Of a stretch of DNA of 64,000 nucleotides, positions 9,480 through 18,984 are shown in pieces. Location: contig CP065000.1 of the NCBI GenBank assembly GCA_016700075.1, positions 1,054,001 to 1,118,000 of the forward strand, in the 5' to 3' direction. This stretch comes from Acidobacteriota bacterium (lineage in GTDB: Bacteria; Acidobacteriota; Blastocatellia; Pyrinomonadales; Pyrinomonadaceae). The first letter of the stretch is position 1. Each line of letters opens with the position of its first letter. The position numbers and the translations under genes were made by a program. Below the pieces are notes generated by a model. That model was not told the origin of the DNA. It saw nothing but the letters and a program-made list of their open reading frames with translations, and ran no database searches.

Positions 9480-10370
9480 CTAGCTGACGCGATGCATCAC
9501 CATATCGGCAATGCGTTCGAGCAGGTCGGTTTCTCGGTCGAGCGGGATAAGTGTAGCTCGTACATCGGCCAGAAGGTCGGCTGCCATCTCCGAAGCCCTG
9601 TCTATTCCGTAATATGAAGCAAAGGTGGCCTTTGCAGCGGCGGCATCTTTGCCTGCCGTCTTGCCAAGTGTTTCCGTGCTTTGCGTGGCGTCCAAAATGT
9701 CGTCGGTTATCTGGAAAAGCAGTCCGAGTTTCTCACCAAAGCTCCCGATCGTGGCTGTCTCCTCATCATTTGCTCCCGCGATCACCGCCCCGGCAACCGC
9801 CGATGCACAGATCAGCGACCCTGTCTTCATATTATGTATCTCGCTGATCTCCTCGATAGAAGCGTCAGAGCCCTCGGCTTCCAGATCGAGCTGCTGTCCG
9901 GCGGCCATTCCGCCAGGCGTTCCGGCAGCGTCTGACAACAGTTGGATCAGACGAACCCGCGTTTCCGGCGGCAGCAATTCGTCATACGCGATGGCCTTGA
10001 ATGCAATGGTCTGTAGAACGTCTCCCGCAAGTATCGCGGTCGCTTCGTCAAATTGTTTATGACAGGAGGCACGTCCGCGACGCAGATCGTCGTCATCCAT
10101 TGCTGGCAGATCGTCGTGGATAAGCGAATATGTGTGGATCATCTCGACGGCGGCGGCAGTTCGTATCAGACCGCGGTCATCGACCCCGAATGTACGCCCT
10201 GCAGCGAACAAAATGGCGGGTCTGATGCGTTTGCCGCCGGCGAAAATACTCCATCGCATCGCTTGGTGCAGCCGAACAGGCGACACATCGGACGACGGCA
10301 AAAGCTCGTCCAAGGCAGCGTCTATCAATGCTCCTATCTCGACTATGAATTCCGCCGCATCAGCCATCAA
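9480..10370 (-). CDS. ispA: Short-chain polyprenyl diphosphate synthase (farnesyl/geranylgeranyl)
   Basis: 296 residues, the usual length for IspA. The first Asp-rich motif is DDLPAMDDDDLRRG (about 86-99) and the second is DDILD (about 223-227). GGKRIRP near residue 45 binds diphosphate. It condenses isopentenyl diphosphate with allylic diphosphates to give C15 or C20 products for quinones, undecaprenyl carriers and other isoprenoids. Product length cannot be read safely from the sequence. It lies 44 bases upstream of the exosortase gene in the same direction, so it may be co-transcribed. It diverges from the ribonucleotide reductase gene. Confidence 0.93.
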   Translation of the reverse strand: MMADAAEFIVEIGALIDAALDELLPSSDVSPVRLHQAMRWSIFAGGKRIRPAILFAAGRTFGVDDRGLIRTAAAVEMIHTYSLIHDDLPAMDDDDLRRGRASCHKQFDEATAILAGDVLQTIAFKAIAYDELLPPETRVRLIQLLSDAAGTPGGMAAGQQLDLEAEGSDASIEEISEIHNMKTGSLICASAVAGAVIAGANDEETATIGSFGEKLGLLFQITDDILDATQSTETLGKTAGKDAAAAKATFASYYGIDRASEMAADLLADVRATLIPLDRETDLLERIADMVMHRVS

Positions 10371-10431
10371 TGCAATTATCCGCTTTTCGATAGGTTTTTC
10401 AAGACTCGGTCAATTAAGGCAATACATTAAG

Positions 10432-10444
10432 TTAGGTGACCTAA
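10432..10444. promoter_or_regulatory. Palindrome TTAGGT-G-ACCTAA in the ispA/nrdJ divergent gap
   Basis: A perfect 6-1-6 inverted repeat nine bases upstream of the NrdR-box candidate. It is the right size for a dimeric repressor site and has some likeness to DtxR/IdeR-type TTAGGTTAG half-sites. No regulator can be assigned. Confidence 0.4.
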
Positions 10445-10452
10445 ACTGCTTG

Positions 10453-10468
10453 ATACAATATCTTGTGG
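10453..10468. promoter_or_regulatory. Candidate NrdR box upstream of class II ribonucleotide reductase
   Basis: ATACAATATCTTGTGG matches the published NrdR consensus (ACACWATATATWGTGT) at 13 of 16 positions, including both inner half-sites. It lies just upstream of the likely -35 element of nrdJ, a place where a repressor would act. NrdR boxes usually come in pairs one or a few helical turns apart; I do not see a convincing second box, which lowers confidence. Confidence 0.5.
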
Positions 10469-10478
10469 AAAAATTTTA

Positions 10479-10507
10479 TTGACATTCAACAGGCAGATTG
10501 TTTAGAC
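10479..10507 (+). promoter_or_regulatory. Putative sigma-70 promoter for nrdJ
   Basis: A perfect TTGACA (10479-10484) stands 16-17 bases before a weak -10 region (TTTAGA/TTAGAC). The leader to the chosen nrdJ start would be about 125 bases. The rest of the 10371-10640 gap holds only the two palindromic sites listed separately and AT-rich DNA. Confidence 0.4.
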
Positions 10508-10640
10508 TGCACTCGAATTGAGTAGCTCGCTTAGAGCAATTCCCATCGTTTAGACCTAATACAATTTCGGATACTGGTGTTAAAATGATCTTACGGCAGT
10601 ATCTTTGTCCAAAACGCATATGACCTCGCTAGGAGCATCT

Positions 10641-13163
10641 ATGAGTACAGTCCTGGAATCGGCGATATCCTCTTATCTTGAAAACAACGGCGTCGGAAAC
10701 GGAGCAGGGACCGCAGCGGCGCGCGAAATAAAACCGTTGGGCTTGAATGCTCAAAAGGTCGTCAGCAAAAGATATTCGCTGAAGGATGCCAAAGGCGAAG
10801 CTCTTGAAACGTGGGATGATATCGTCCGCCGCGTTGTCGGTCATGTTTCAACTGCAGAGAAAGCACTTGAAACTCAACGTGCTTTCTACAACGCGATGTC
10901 TGCGGTCATGCTTGCCCGCGATTTCGTCCCCAATACACCATGCCTCGTCAACGCCGGCAAGCCAAAAGGCCAGCTTGCCGCTTGTTTTGTTCTTAATGTT
11001 CCCGATTCGATCGAGGGCATAATGGAACACGCCAGCAATGTCGCGATTATTCACCAAACGGGCGGCGGCACCGGCATGTCCTATGAATTCCTGCGTCCTG
11101 CCGGATCGATGGTCAATTCGACACGCGGTGTGGCCTCTGGTCCCGTCAGCTTCATGAACATCGTCAATCAGACGACCGAGGTCGTTAAACAGGGCGGTGT
11201 CCGCCGAGGTGCCAACATGGGCATTTTGGCAGTATCGCATCCTGACATTCTGCGGTTCATTCACGCCAAGAACGACCAGACCAGCCTGACGAATTTCAAT
11301 ATTTCGGTGACCGTAACGGACCTATTCATGGACGCGGTCGAAAGCGGCACATGGTTTCAGACGGAGTTCAAAGGCGAACCTTGGACGCAAGCCGTCTTCG
11401 ATCCTGTTACCGGACATGACTACGGCCTCTACAGACGTCCGGACGGCTCGGTGGTGACATTCGCCGACAAACTCGCATTCGAGACCGCGGACCTCAGCGA
11501 CTGCATCATCGAAGAACCGCCGATGCCGGGAATGGTGTTTGCACCGGACATCTGGAACCGAATAGCCGCTTCGGCCCACAAATATGCGGAGCCGGGAATA
11601 ATTTTTATCGACGAGGTCAACCGCAACAATCATATGATGGCCTCGATGGGGCCGATCTATGCCTGCAACCCCTGCGGCGAGCAGATGCTGCACTTCAACA
11701 ACTCTTGCAATCTTGGCTCTATAGACGTCGCGAAATTTTATAAGAAGAGTGATTCGGGCGAGGGATTTGTCGATTGGGAACGGCTTTCCTACGTCACTCA
11801 CTTAAGCACCAGATTTCTTGACAATGTCGTCGACGCAGGACATTTTCCGCTGCCTGAGATCGACGATGTCGTTAAACGAACGCGGCCGGTCGGACTCGGG
11901 ATAATGGGCTTTGCGGACCTTTGCCTTAAGCTCGGGGTCGTATACGGCAGCGAGGAGTCGCTCAGTTTGATGCAGAAGGTCATGGGCTTCATACGCCGTG
12001 AATCGTGGCTCGCTTCGTTGAGTTTGGGACAGGAAAAAGGCGTGTTCCCCGAGTTCGAAGCAAACCGAAAGGCTTACGAGACCTTCCTCTACGATGAGAT
12101 CGGAGTTCCCCGCGACATTCCGCTTACGCCGAGGAATTACGAGGTGACGACCATCGCCCCGACGGGCACGATATCGCTCGTTGCCGAAACATCATCGGGC
12201 ATCGAGCCCAATTTCTCATGGGCCTATGTCAGACAGGACACTCTGGGCACGCGAACCTACGTACATCCACTAGCTGCTGAGGCACTTGGCCTTGACGTCG
12301 ACCATTCCGACGAAGATTCGATAAAGGCCGCCGCCGAGTATGTTGTAGAACATATGTCAGAACTCCCGAAAGAGTTCATCTCCGCGATGGATATCAGTTC
12401 GATAGAACACGTTCGAGTATTGGCCGCGGCGCAGAAACATGTTGATAATTCAATATCAAAAACCTGCAACGGTGCGGCGGCCGACACGGTCGAATCAGTT
12501 GATGAACTGTACAAGCTGGCACGAAAGCTAGGCTGCAAAGCGGTCAGCTATTACCGCGACGGCAGCCGCGAGGGCCAGGTACTGAACGCCATGAAGTCGG
12601 AGGCAAAGAAAGAGGAGAATGTGGGGGGCCCGGCGATCGATGAGGCTCCTTTCGTGGCTTATCCGGAACCTAAGAATCTCAATTCCTCACCGACTCCGGA
12701 AAGGGTCGAACGCCCGCGGGAGCTTCAGGGCTCGACGTGGCGTATACCTTTCGAGGGGCAAAATCTTTATGTGACGGTCAATCACGACGGCGAGCGAATT
12801 TTGGAGATATTCGTTGCGGGCCCGATCAGTGCCGGCGTGGGACTGCTTGCTTCAAAGATGCTCCGCGGCGGTTTTGATGCGCATGACGTAGCTCGCAGCC
12901 TGAACAAGGTCACATCGACGCACGCAGTTTGGTTCAACGAACGGCTTCTAACGTCGCCGGAACAGGCGGTCGCAGAGTGCATTTTCCTGGTTCACCGCAG
13001 ACTGAACGGAATGCCTGAGTCGGAGCGGGCTCAGAAACACTCGAATGCAAATGAAATGAGAATGTCCTCGATCATCAGCGAATGCCCGGAATGCCGGGGA
13101 CAGCTCGAACATGCTTCCGGATGCGAAACGTGCCGCGACTGCGGATATTCGAAATGTAAATGA
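10641..13163 (+). CDS. nrdJ: Adenosylcobalamin-dependent (class II) ribonucleotide reductase
   Basis: I chose the ATG at 10641 because AGGAG stands 5 bases before it; an upstream TTG in frame at 10605 has no such site. The protein is 840 residues. Family marks include PNTPCLVNAG, CFVLNVPDSIEG, CNPCGEQ (thiyl-radical cysteine loop), SCNLGSI, and the NrdJ signature YYRDGSREGQ. The C-terminus has a zinc-ribbon-like end with CPEC, CETC and CGYSKC, typical of NrdJ and thought to shuttle electrons. It reduces ribonucleotides to deoxyribonucleotides using coenzyme B12 and needs no oxygen. It ends two bases before the convergent peroxidase gene. Confidence 0.95.
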   Translation: MSTVLESAISSYLENNGVGNGAGTAAAREIKPLGLNAQKVVSKRYSLKDAKGEALETWDDIVRRVVGHVSTAEKALETQRAFYNAMSAVMLARDFVPNTPCLVNAGKPKGQLAACFVLNVPDSIEGIMEHASNVAIIHQTGGGTGMSYEFLRPAGSMVNSTRGVASGPVSFMNIVNQTTEVVKQGGVRRGANMGILAVSHPDILRFIHAKNDQTSLTNFNISVTVTDLFMDAVESGTWFQTEFKGEPWTQAVFDPVTGHDYGLYRRPDGSVVTFADKLAFETADLSDCIIEEPPMPGMVFAPDIWNRIAASAHKYAEPGIIFIDEVNRNNHMMASMGPIYACNPCGEQMLHFNNSCNLGSIDVAKFYKKSDSGEGFVDWERLSYVTHLSTRFLDNVVDAGHFPLPEIDDVVKRTRPVGLGIMGFADLCLKLGVVYGSEESLSLMQKVMGFIRRESWLASLSLGQEKGVFPEFEANRKAYETFLYDEIGVPRDIPLTPRNYEVTTIAPTGTISLVAETSSGIEPNFSWAYVRQDTLGTRTYVHPLAAEALGLDVDHSDEDSIKAAAEYVVEHMSELPKEFISAMDISSIEHVRVLAAAQKHVDNSISKTCNGAAADTVESVDELYKLARKLGCKAVSYYRDGSREGQVLNAMKSEAKKEENVGGPAIDEAPFVAYPEPKNLNSSPTPERVERPRELQGSTWRIPFEGQNLYVTVNHDGERILEIFVAGPISAGVGLLASKMLRGGFDAHDVARSLNKVTSTHAVWFNERLLTSPEQAVAECIFLVHRRLNGMPESERAQKHSNANEMRMSSIISECPECRGQLEHASGCETCRDCGYSKCK

Positions 13164-13164
13164 T

Positions 13165-15183
13165 CTAACGCCGCCGTTCGCTGTCTTGCGACACAAAGAA
13201 AGGCGGATCGGTCTCGCCTTTGAAGATAGTGAACGTTATCAAACGAGAGACCGCGTAACGCTGGCGTGTTCGCGGATCTTGGATATACCAGCGTCCACGG
13301 AACGTCCTTCCAACCAACGCCGGATCGTACGGCAGATTCAGGCTGACCGAAGCATATCCATAACCAAATCCTGAGTCGATAATTGCCGCGGCGTAATTCC
13401 CGAGCGTTCCATTTGGAACTGCGGTCAATATGCCGGGGTCGCTTTCGCTGATCACCAAGATCGCGCGTCCGGACCGGACAGAGGTTTTCACAGCGATAGT
13501 AAAGTTTGGATTGCCAAGCAGCGGAGGCTCGACCGCGACCGCTTCCGGCACCGTTGACGCCACGCCCGCTCTTCCCTGTCCCGAGATCTCCGGAATGCGG
13601 TTCGATTCAGTGAAAAGCCTCGGCCTGTCAAAGGGCGGCATTTCATTCGCGACACGCGGGTCGATCAGCGGCCGACGCATAAAGGCAACAAGATCGGCCT
13701 TTTCGTCAGGCGTCATATTGAGCGGCCTTATTAGGTCAGTATTTATATTGTCCGCCGTGAAGTCGCCTCCGCGGTTGTAGAATTCGACAACTTCTTCGAG
13801 CGAGGAGAACCGTCCATTGTGCATGTAGACGTTCTGCAGGTCGATATTGCGCAAAGGCGGCGTTTTGAATTGAGCGTCATTGAAAGGCACGCCGGTTATC
13901 GCTCCGCGGCCGCGGTCCTCGAACTGCGGACGCACACCGATGTTGTGGAACGCCTGATCCGAAAGAAGCGAGCCGTCGTGGCAAACGCCGCAGCTGAGTT
14001 CGACAAAAAGGGTCTTCCCGCGGTCTTCTTGCTCCGTGAGCGGCGTGGTTTGGGTCGCCCAGCGGTCAAGAGGTGTTTGATCCGAGATCAGAGTTCTCTC
14101 ATGCGTTGCTATCGCCATCACAATACGTGCAGGCGTGACATCCGGCGTACCGAATGCCTCTTCAAAAAGCTCGGGATATGTCCTGTTGCCGATCCAGGTG
14201 CGGAGCCCGTTCGGAATGTTCCACGCGACCGCCAACGGACGAACACTCTGTATCTTCGCCGCGATGTGCGTCCAGTTTCTGCCGAAATGCGACATTTCAA
14301 CATCAGAGAGCGGCGGGCCCGCACTTTGACTTTCAAGCGAACCCAAATCGCCGATCAATATGTTGTTCGTGATCGGATCACGAAAGATCTCTGATGCTCG
14401 GCCGTCCCAAAAGAGGCCGTTTCGTGCATAGCCTGCGTTCAAATAGGACGGCGCCTTGCGGCCTGTGACCTGATCATTCAGGCCAAAAAACTGGCTGGCA
14501 GAGTAACTGCCGTCAGCACCGTTGACGGGTACGCCCCGCGACCCGAACACATCGTCCGGCGTCCCATAGATCTGGTCAAACCCGGCATTTTGCGTCGAAA
14601 GGTCACCGACAACCGTGCGGGGATCTGCTCCGCCCGCTGCGGGCCGATGACACGTTCCGCACGATACGGTGTTTGTCGACGAAAGTTGTTCGTCCCAGAA
14701 AAGTGCCTTGCCCAATGCGGCCTTTGACGCAGTGACAGGATTTTCGGCCGGAGCCGGCGGCGGTTCCAACGCCGGGAACTGCACCCCAACGATCGCTCCG
14801 TTTGCGGCGGTGCCTTGATCGGGTGAACTGAAAGGGCTGAGTTGAGCATTTCGCTCGCCTCGGATCCAGTAGTAATACGTCTGCTCGGGCGTCGCTGTCG
14901 TGTCGTAAAAATAATTGGCGGCGGTCGTCCCGACCTCTGTCGCTCCGGCACTGTCATTTACCGTATTGCGATAGACCCGATATGTTGAAGCTCCAAAAAC
15001 GGCGTCCCAAATAATGCCGACCTTGAGTCCATAGGCGTTATCCGAGGCGATCACACCGGTCGGTGCAGGAACAGACTCATTCCGCTGCCGGAGATCAGAT
15101 GCCCCAGCACCTGAATTGAATATTGAGAACGCGGATGCAAGCGAAAGAAAGGCCGCAACGATCAAAAGCTTGGTTCGAAACAT
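13165..15183 (-). CDS. Di-heme cytochrome c peroxidase/MauG family protein with N-terminal fibronectin III domain
   Basis: 672 residues with a signal peptide (first 29 or so). Residues about 40-125 look like a fibronectin type III domain (WDAVFGASTYRVYRN, YYYWIRGERN). Two c-type heme sites follow, CGTCH (175-179) and CGVCH (398-402), in the layout of bacterial di-heme peroxidases. It should be periplasmic or surface-exposed. Reaction and partner are not certain: classic members reduce hydrogen peroxide, MauG relatives oxidise proteins. Beyond the peroxidase part (after residue 510 or so) there is a further region of about 150 residues that I do not recognise. It is convergent with nrdJ. Confidence 0.88.
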   Translation of the reverse strand: MFRTKLLIVAAFLSLASAFSIFNSGAGASDLRQRNESVPAPTGVIASDNAYGLKVGIIWDAVFGASTYRVYRNTVNDSAGATEVGTTAANYFYDTTATPEQTYYYWIRGERNAQLSPFSSPDQGTAANGAIVGVQFPALEPPPAPAENPVTASKAALGKALFWDEQLSSTNTVSCGTCHRPAAGGADPRTVVGDLSTQNAGFDQIYGTPDDVFGSRGVPVNGADGSYSASQFFGLNDQVTGRKAPSYLNAGYARNGLFWDGRASEIFRDPITNNILIGDLGSLESQSAGPPLSDVEMSHFGRNWTHIAAKIQSVRPLAVAWNIPNGLRTWIGNRTYPELFEEAFGTPDVTPARIVMAIATHERTLISDQTPLDRWATQTTPLTEQEDRGKTLFVELSCGVCHDGSLLSDQAFHNIGVRPQFEDRGRGAITGVPFNDAQFKTPPLRNIDLQNVYMHNGRFSSLEEVVEFYNRGGDFTADNINTDLIRPLNMTPDEKADLVAFMRRPLIDPRVANEMPPFDRPRLFTESNRIPEISGQGRAGVASTVPEAVAVEPPLLGNPNFTIAVKTSVRSGRAILVISESDPGILTAVPNGTLGNYAAAIIDSGFGYGYASVSLNLPYDPALVGRTFRGRWYIQDPRTRQRYAVSRLITFTIFKGETDPPFFVSQDSERRR

Positions 15184-15347
15184 ATTGTGAGTGATCGGGA
15201 CATCATTCGGAGGGCGCCGGAGCTCGAAGCAGATGACCGAAAGAAAATTTTAGCATCAAACCGCGCAAGGGTAAACCAATACTAAATACAGTGCGCCAGC
15301 GTCGCGGTATGGGTTAGAATCATTTTGCGTCACGCAATTTTTTGGTT

Positions 15348-16913
15348 ATGAGATATTTCCGCTTTTTGGCTGTCGCCTTTTTGACCATTTCTTCGATCCA
15401 GATCGCACTTTCACAGGATACGACCGTGCGTCCGCGGACAGCCCCGTCCGCCGACCCTAGTCCACAGCCCGCCGCTGTTGCAGCATCCAATGAAGCTCTG
15501 CTGACGCTTCAGTCGCGGTTGCGCCAATTGGTGTTTTCGCCGGAGGCACGCCGCGGCCGTATCGGTATCAAAGCCGTATCGCTGAGAACAGGCCGGGTCA
15601 TATTTGAAAATGATTCAGAAAAATACTTTGTGCCGGCATCTAACCAGAAGAATTTTACGGTTGCGGCCGCACTTGAAAGACTCGGGCCGGATTTCCGCAT
15701 CATCACGAATGTATTTTCGGCGGGAGCTCCGGACAGCAATGGCGTGATCCGCGGCGACCTTAGAATATATGGTCGCGGCGACGTATCAATTTCAAAGGCC
15801 TTTTATAACGGGGATATCTTCAAGGGCATTGACGCCCTTGTCGATCGCATTGCCGCGGCAGGCGTAAAAAGGATCGAAGGTTCCATTGTCGGCGACGAAA
15901 GCTATTTTAGGGGTTCTGCGATCCCTAACACCTGGGAATGGGATGATCTGCAGTGGTCCTACGGAGCAGAAGTATCGGCACTGCCGATCAATGATAATGT
16001 TGTCGAACTGGTTGTCCTGCCGGGCTCACAGGGGTCGCCGTGCCGAATAACCATCACCCCGCCCAGTACCATCTATCAGATCGTCAATACATGCACTACA
16101 GGAGCTTCAGCCTCAGGAAAGACGCTCACTATTCACAAGAAGCTTGACCGAAATGTTTTGGAAATATCCGGCGCACTGCCGAGCGGCGATGGCGGCCACC
16201 GCGGCCCGATCGCGGTCAGTCGACCTGCGGAACTTTTCGTCGCTCTGCTCAAACAGAGATTGGAAGCGAAAGGGATAACCGTCGCCGGCGGCACTCGTCT
16301 GCTTTCGCCCGGCGTCACGGCGAACGACACGCCGTTCGAGCTCGCGCGGCTTGAATCACCCCCGCTATCAGTGATCGCTGCAAGAACAATGAAGCCAAGT
16401 CAAAACATGTACACGGAAGTTCTGCTGTGGACCCTCGGTGAAGAGGTCGGCAGAAAGAGCGGCCTAACCGGCGACAGTTCCACGCTTGGACTGAACGTAC
16501 TTAGAGAGTTTTTGAAACAAGCAGGTATCGATGCGGACGGCATCACTCCGTATGACGGCAGCGGAATGTCGAGGCACAATTTGGTCACTCCCTCCGCAAA
16601 TGCGAGGCTCTACGAATACATGGCGAAAGAAAGTCGTTACTCAAGGGCGTGGCGTGACAGCCTGACCATCGGCGGCATCGACGGCACACTGGCGAACCGC
16701 TTCAAAGGAACGGCCGCAGCGAACAACATGAGGGGTAAAACAGGAACGCTGAATCAGGTCTCGGCTCTGACGGGTTATGTTACGACGGCGGGCGGCGATG
16801 AGGTGGTGGTTTCCGTGATGGTGAACGGCGTCGCCGAAACGCGTCAACGCGTCGCGTTGATCGACGCGATAATAGTAGAGTTAGCAAACTTTCGCGGCAC
16901 GATGGACCAATAG
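15348..16913 (+). CDS. dacB: D-alanyl-D-alanine carboxypeptidase/endopeptidase (PBP4/S13 family)
   Basis: 521 residues from the ATG at 15348; a TTG two codons upstream is also in frame. A signal peptide ends near residue 22. The three penicillin-binding motifs of family S13 are present: SxxK as SNQK (Ser about 98), SxN within SGMSRHN, and KTG in RGKTGTLNQ. The large insertion between the first two motifs is normal for S13. It trims or cleaves peptidoglycan cross-links in the periplasm. It stands alone, facing the RRM gene across a hairpin. Confidence 0.92.
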   Translation: MRYFRFLAVAFLTISSIQIALSQDTTVRPRTAPSADPSPQPAAVAASNEALLTLQSRLRQLVFSPEARRGRIGIKAVSLRTGRVIFENDSEKYFVPASNQKNFTVAAALERLGPDFRIITNVFSAGAPDSNGVIRGDLRIYGRGDVSISKAFYNGDIFKGIDALVDRIAAAGVKRIEGSIVGDESYFRGSAIPNTWEWDDLQWSYGAEVSALPINDNVVELVVLPGSQGSPCRITITPPSTIYQIVNTCTTGASASGKTLTIHKKLDRNVLEISGALPSGDGGHRGPIAVSRPAELFVALLKQRLEAKGITVAGGTRLLSPGVTANDTPFELARLESPPLSVIAARTMKPSQNMYTEVLLWTLGEEVGRKSGLTGDSSTLGLNVLREFLKQAGIDADGITPYDGSGMSRHNLVTPSANARLYEYMAKESRYSRAWRDSLTIGGIDGTLANRFKGTAAANNMRGKTGTLNQVSALTGYVTTAGGDEVVVSVMVNGVAETRQRVALIDAIIVELANFRGTMDQ

Positions 16914-16930
16914 CACACCCAATTGCAGAA

Positions 16931-16969
16931 AGAGGCGTTCCCGTTCGAATGGATCGAACGGCCGCCTCT
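16931..16969. terminator. Hairpin between convergent dacB and RRM genes
   Basis: Outer arms AGAGGCG/CGCCTCT enclose inner arms CCGTTCGA/TCGAACGG with a 5-base loop. There is no real T-run on the plus side and only a weak one on the minus side, so it may end transcription from both sides inefficiently. Confidence 0.6.
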
Positions 16970-16992
16970 TGCTAATATCCTGAGTTCTTAAA

Positions 16993-17292
16993 CTACCAGC
17001 GGTTTCCGCCGTAGTTTCCGCCGCCTCCGCCTCTCGGTCGGTCCTCACGCGGACGGGCCTCGTTAACGACCATATTGCGGCCGTCGTATTCGGAGCCGTT
17101 GAACTGTGCAATTGCATTCGTAGCGTCATCGTCCGATGCCATTTCGACAAAACCGAATCCACGCGAACGCCCTGTTTCGCGGTCATAGACAACGTTTGCC
17201 GATTCCACTGCTCCTGCGGTCGCGAAATGCTCCTGCAGATCTTCACTCGTAACCCGGAAAGACAGGTTACCTACATACAATTTGTTTCCCAT
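16993..17292 (-). CDS. Small RNA-binding protein with one RRM domain and Gly-rich tail
   Basis: 99 residues. RNP2 is LYVGNL (about 5-10) and RNP1 is RGFGFVEM (about 44-51), the full RRM signature. The C-terminus is Arg/Gly-rich (RPRGGGGGNYGGNRW). This matches the glycine-rich RRM proteins of cyanobacteria and other bacteria, which bind single-stranded RNA and are often cold-induced. The 278-base gene-free stretch upstream (17293-17570) may include a long 5' leader, as in other cold-responsive genes, but I see no defined motif there. Confidence 0.93.
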   Translation of the reverse strand: MGNKLYVGNLSFRVTSEDLQEHFATAGAVESANVVYDRETGRSRGFGFVEMASDDDATNAIAQFNGSEYDGRNMVVNEARPREDRPRGGGGGNYGGNRW

Positions 17293-17570
17293 TTCTATCT
17301 ATTATCTTTGTACGAAGCGCTAATTGCGGCAGGCAGAACAAGGAAGGCCCAATCGGAAATTCCCGTCAAGACAGCGGCGGTTCCTACTCAAAATAGCAAA
17401 ACTTCAAATGACCTACTAACTAACTCTCAAGAACCGAATCGCGATCGCGCCGCTTAACGTAACCGGACGGGTGAATCAAACACTGATATCTGACGAGAGC
17501 AAAACAGTAGTAAGTATGCCCGTTTTTTAATTTTGAGGCAAGCGTAAACTCAGCCGGCCAAGATTTCGCA

Positions 17571-18980
17571 TCAGCCGTTTCGGAGCACTGCCAAAAGCTT
17601 TTCGTGTATGCCGCCAAAACCGCCGTTTGACATGATCGCAACGACGTCGCCGTCTGATAGCTGAGGCGTCAAATGTTCGACGATCGCGTCAGCATCGTCA
17701 AGCGTTCGTGCGGGCTTTCCGGTGGCGGCGATGTCCGCGACCAATTTGGGCACGTCAAGTACTTCGCCGTAATTTTTCGCGTCCTCAGGATTGAAAACGC
17801 CGGCGATGATAACACTGTCAGCGTGAATGAAGGCCTCCTTGTATCTGTCCTCAAAAACCGACAGCCGCGACGACCTTGAGCGCGGCTCGAAAACGGCGAT
17901 CAATCGATTGTGGGAATACCGCTGCCGAAGTGCCTTCAGCGTCTCGTCAACTGCGGTCGGATGATGTGCGAAATCGTCGATCACCGTAACGCCGCGTTCG
18001 ATGCCTCGGACCTCCATACGGCGTTTCACCGATTCGAACGTATCGAATGCCTCCTGCAACTTTTCCTTAGAAATGCCCCACGCATCCGCAGCGATGATCA
18101 CGGCCAGGCAGTTTCGGACATTGAATTCGCCGATCATCTTGGTCGTGAATTCCGCCCATTTTTCGCCGCCGCAAAACACCGAAAACGAAGTACCTTCACC
18201 CGAGAAAGCGATGTCGCGTGCCTGCCATTTCGCGTCGTCCGATAATCCGAACGTCTCGACAGTGGTGAAAAGCTTCCGTTTCATCTGTTCGAGCACTTCG
18301 ACGACAACAGGTGAATCAATGCCACAGATCAGGCGGCCGTTGCCCGGAACGAGGTTCATCAGCCGCGAGAACTGCCACTTGATAGCATCGAGGTCTTTGT
18401 AGATATCGGCGTGGTCAAATTCGATGTTGTTTATGATCGCGAGCTCGGGCAGATAAGACATGAATTTCGGCTTCTTATCAAAGAAAGCGGTGTCATACTC
18501 GTCGCCTTCGATCACGAAATAGTCGCTGTCGGTAACTCGAAAACTCTGGCCGAAATTCTGCACGACGCCGCCGACGAGAAACGTCGGATCGAGCCCGCCG
18601 ACCTCACAAACCCAAGTCGCAAGGCTGGTCGTTGTCGTTTTACCGTGAGTACCCGCAACAACCAGCGAATGCCGGCCGCGTATGAACTCCTCACGCACAA
18701 CCTCGGCCTGAGAACGATAGACCAGCTTGCGATTAAGCACTTCCTCCAGCTCCGGATTGCCGCGCATTATAGTGTTGCCGACGACGGTTATATCGCGATC
18801 AAGATCAGTATTTTCGGCCATGTAGCCCTGCATTATTTCGATGCCGAGCTGTTCCAGCTGAGTTGACATCGGCGGATAGACGTTCTGATCCGAGCCCGTG
18901 ACCCGATGGCCGCGTGCCTGCAGCATCCCTGCTAAGGACGCCATCGCCGTCCCGCAAATTCCAATTAGGTGATAGTGCAT
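17571..18980 (-). CDS. mpl: UDP-MurNAc:L-Ala-gamma-D-Glu-meso-DAP ligase (murein peptide recycling)
   Basis: 469 residues. It begins MHYHLIGICGTAMASLAG, the Mpl version of the Mur ligase N-terminus. The ATP site is GTHGKTTTTSLATW (about 110-123). FDHADIYKDLDAIKWQF and ERGVTVIDDFAHHPTAVDETL are conserved Mur ligase parts. It joins recycled tripeptide to UDP-MurNAc in the cytoplasm. It follows the S46 peptidase gene by 4 bases, so co-transcription is likely. The pairing with a dipeptidyl peptidase and an aminotransferase suggests peptide and amino-acid salvage. Confidence 0.94.
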   Translation of the reverse strand: MHYHLIGICGTAMASLAGMLQARGHRVTGSDQNVYPPMSTQLEQLGIEIMQGYMAENTDLDRDITVVGNTIMRGNPELEEVLNRKLVYRSQAEVVREEFIRGRHSLVVAGTHGKTTTTSLATWVCEVGGLDPTFLVGGVVQNFGQSFRVTDSDYFVIEGDEYDTAFFDKKPKFMSYLPELAIINNIEFDHADIYKDLDAIKWQFSRLMNLVPGNGRLICGIDSPVVVEVLEQMKRKLFTTVETFGLSDDAKWQARDIAFSGEGTSFSVFCGGEKWAEFTTKMIGEFNVRNCLAVIIAADAWGISKEKLQEAFDTFESVKRRMEVRGIERGVTVIDDFAHHPTAVDETLKALRQRYSHNRLIAVFEPRSRSSRLSVFEDRYKEAFIHADSVIIAGVFNPEDAKNYGEVLDVPKLVADIAATGKPARTLDDADAIVEHLTPQLSDGDVVAIMSNGGFGGIHEKLLAVLRNG

Positions 18981-18984
18981 CTGA

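Noticed and set aside
10371..10640. B12 riboswitch before the B12-dependent reductase
   Set aside because: The gap shows no B12-box-like core or long structured leader, and such switches usually sit before B12-independent or transport genes.
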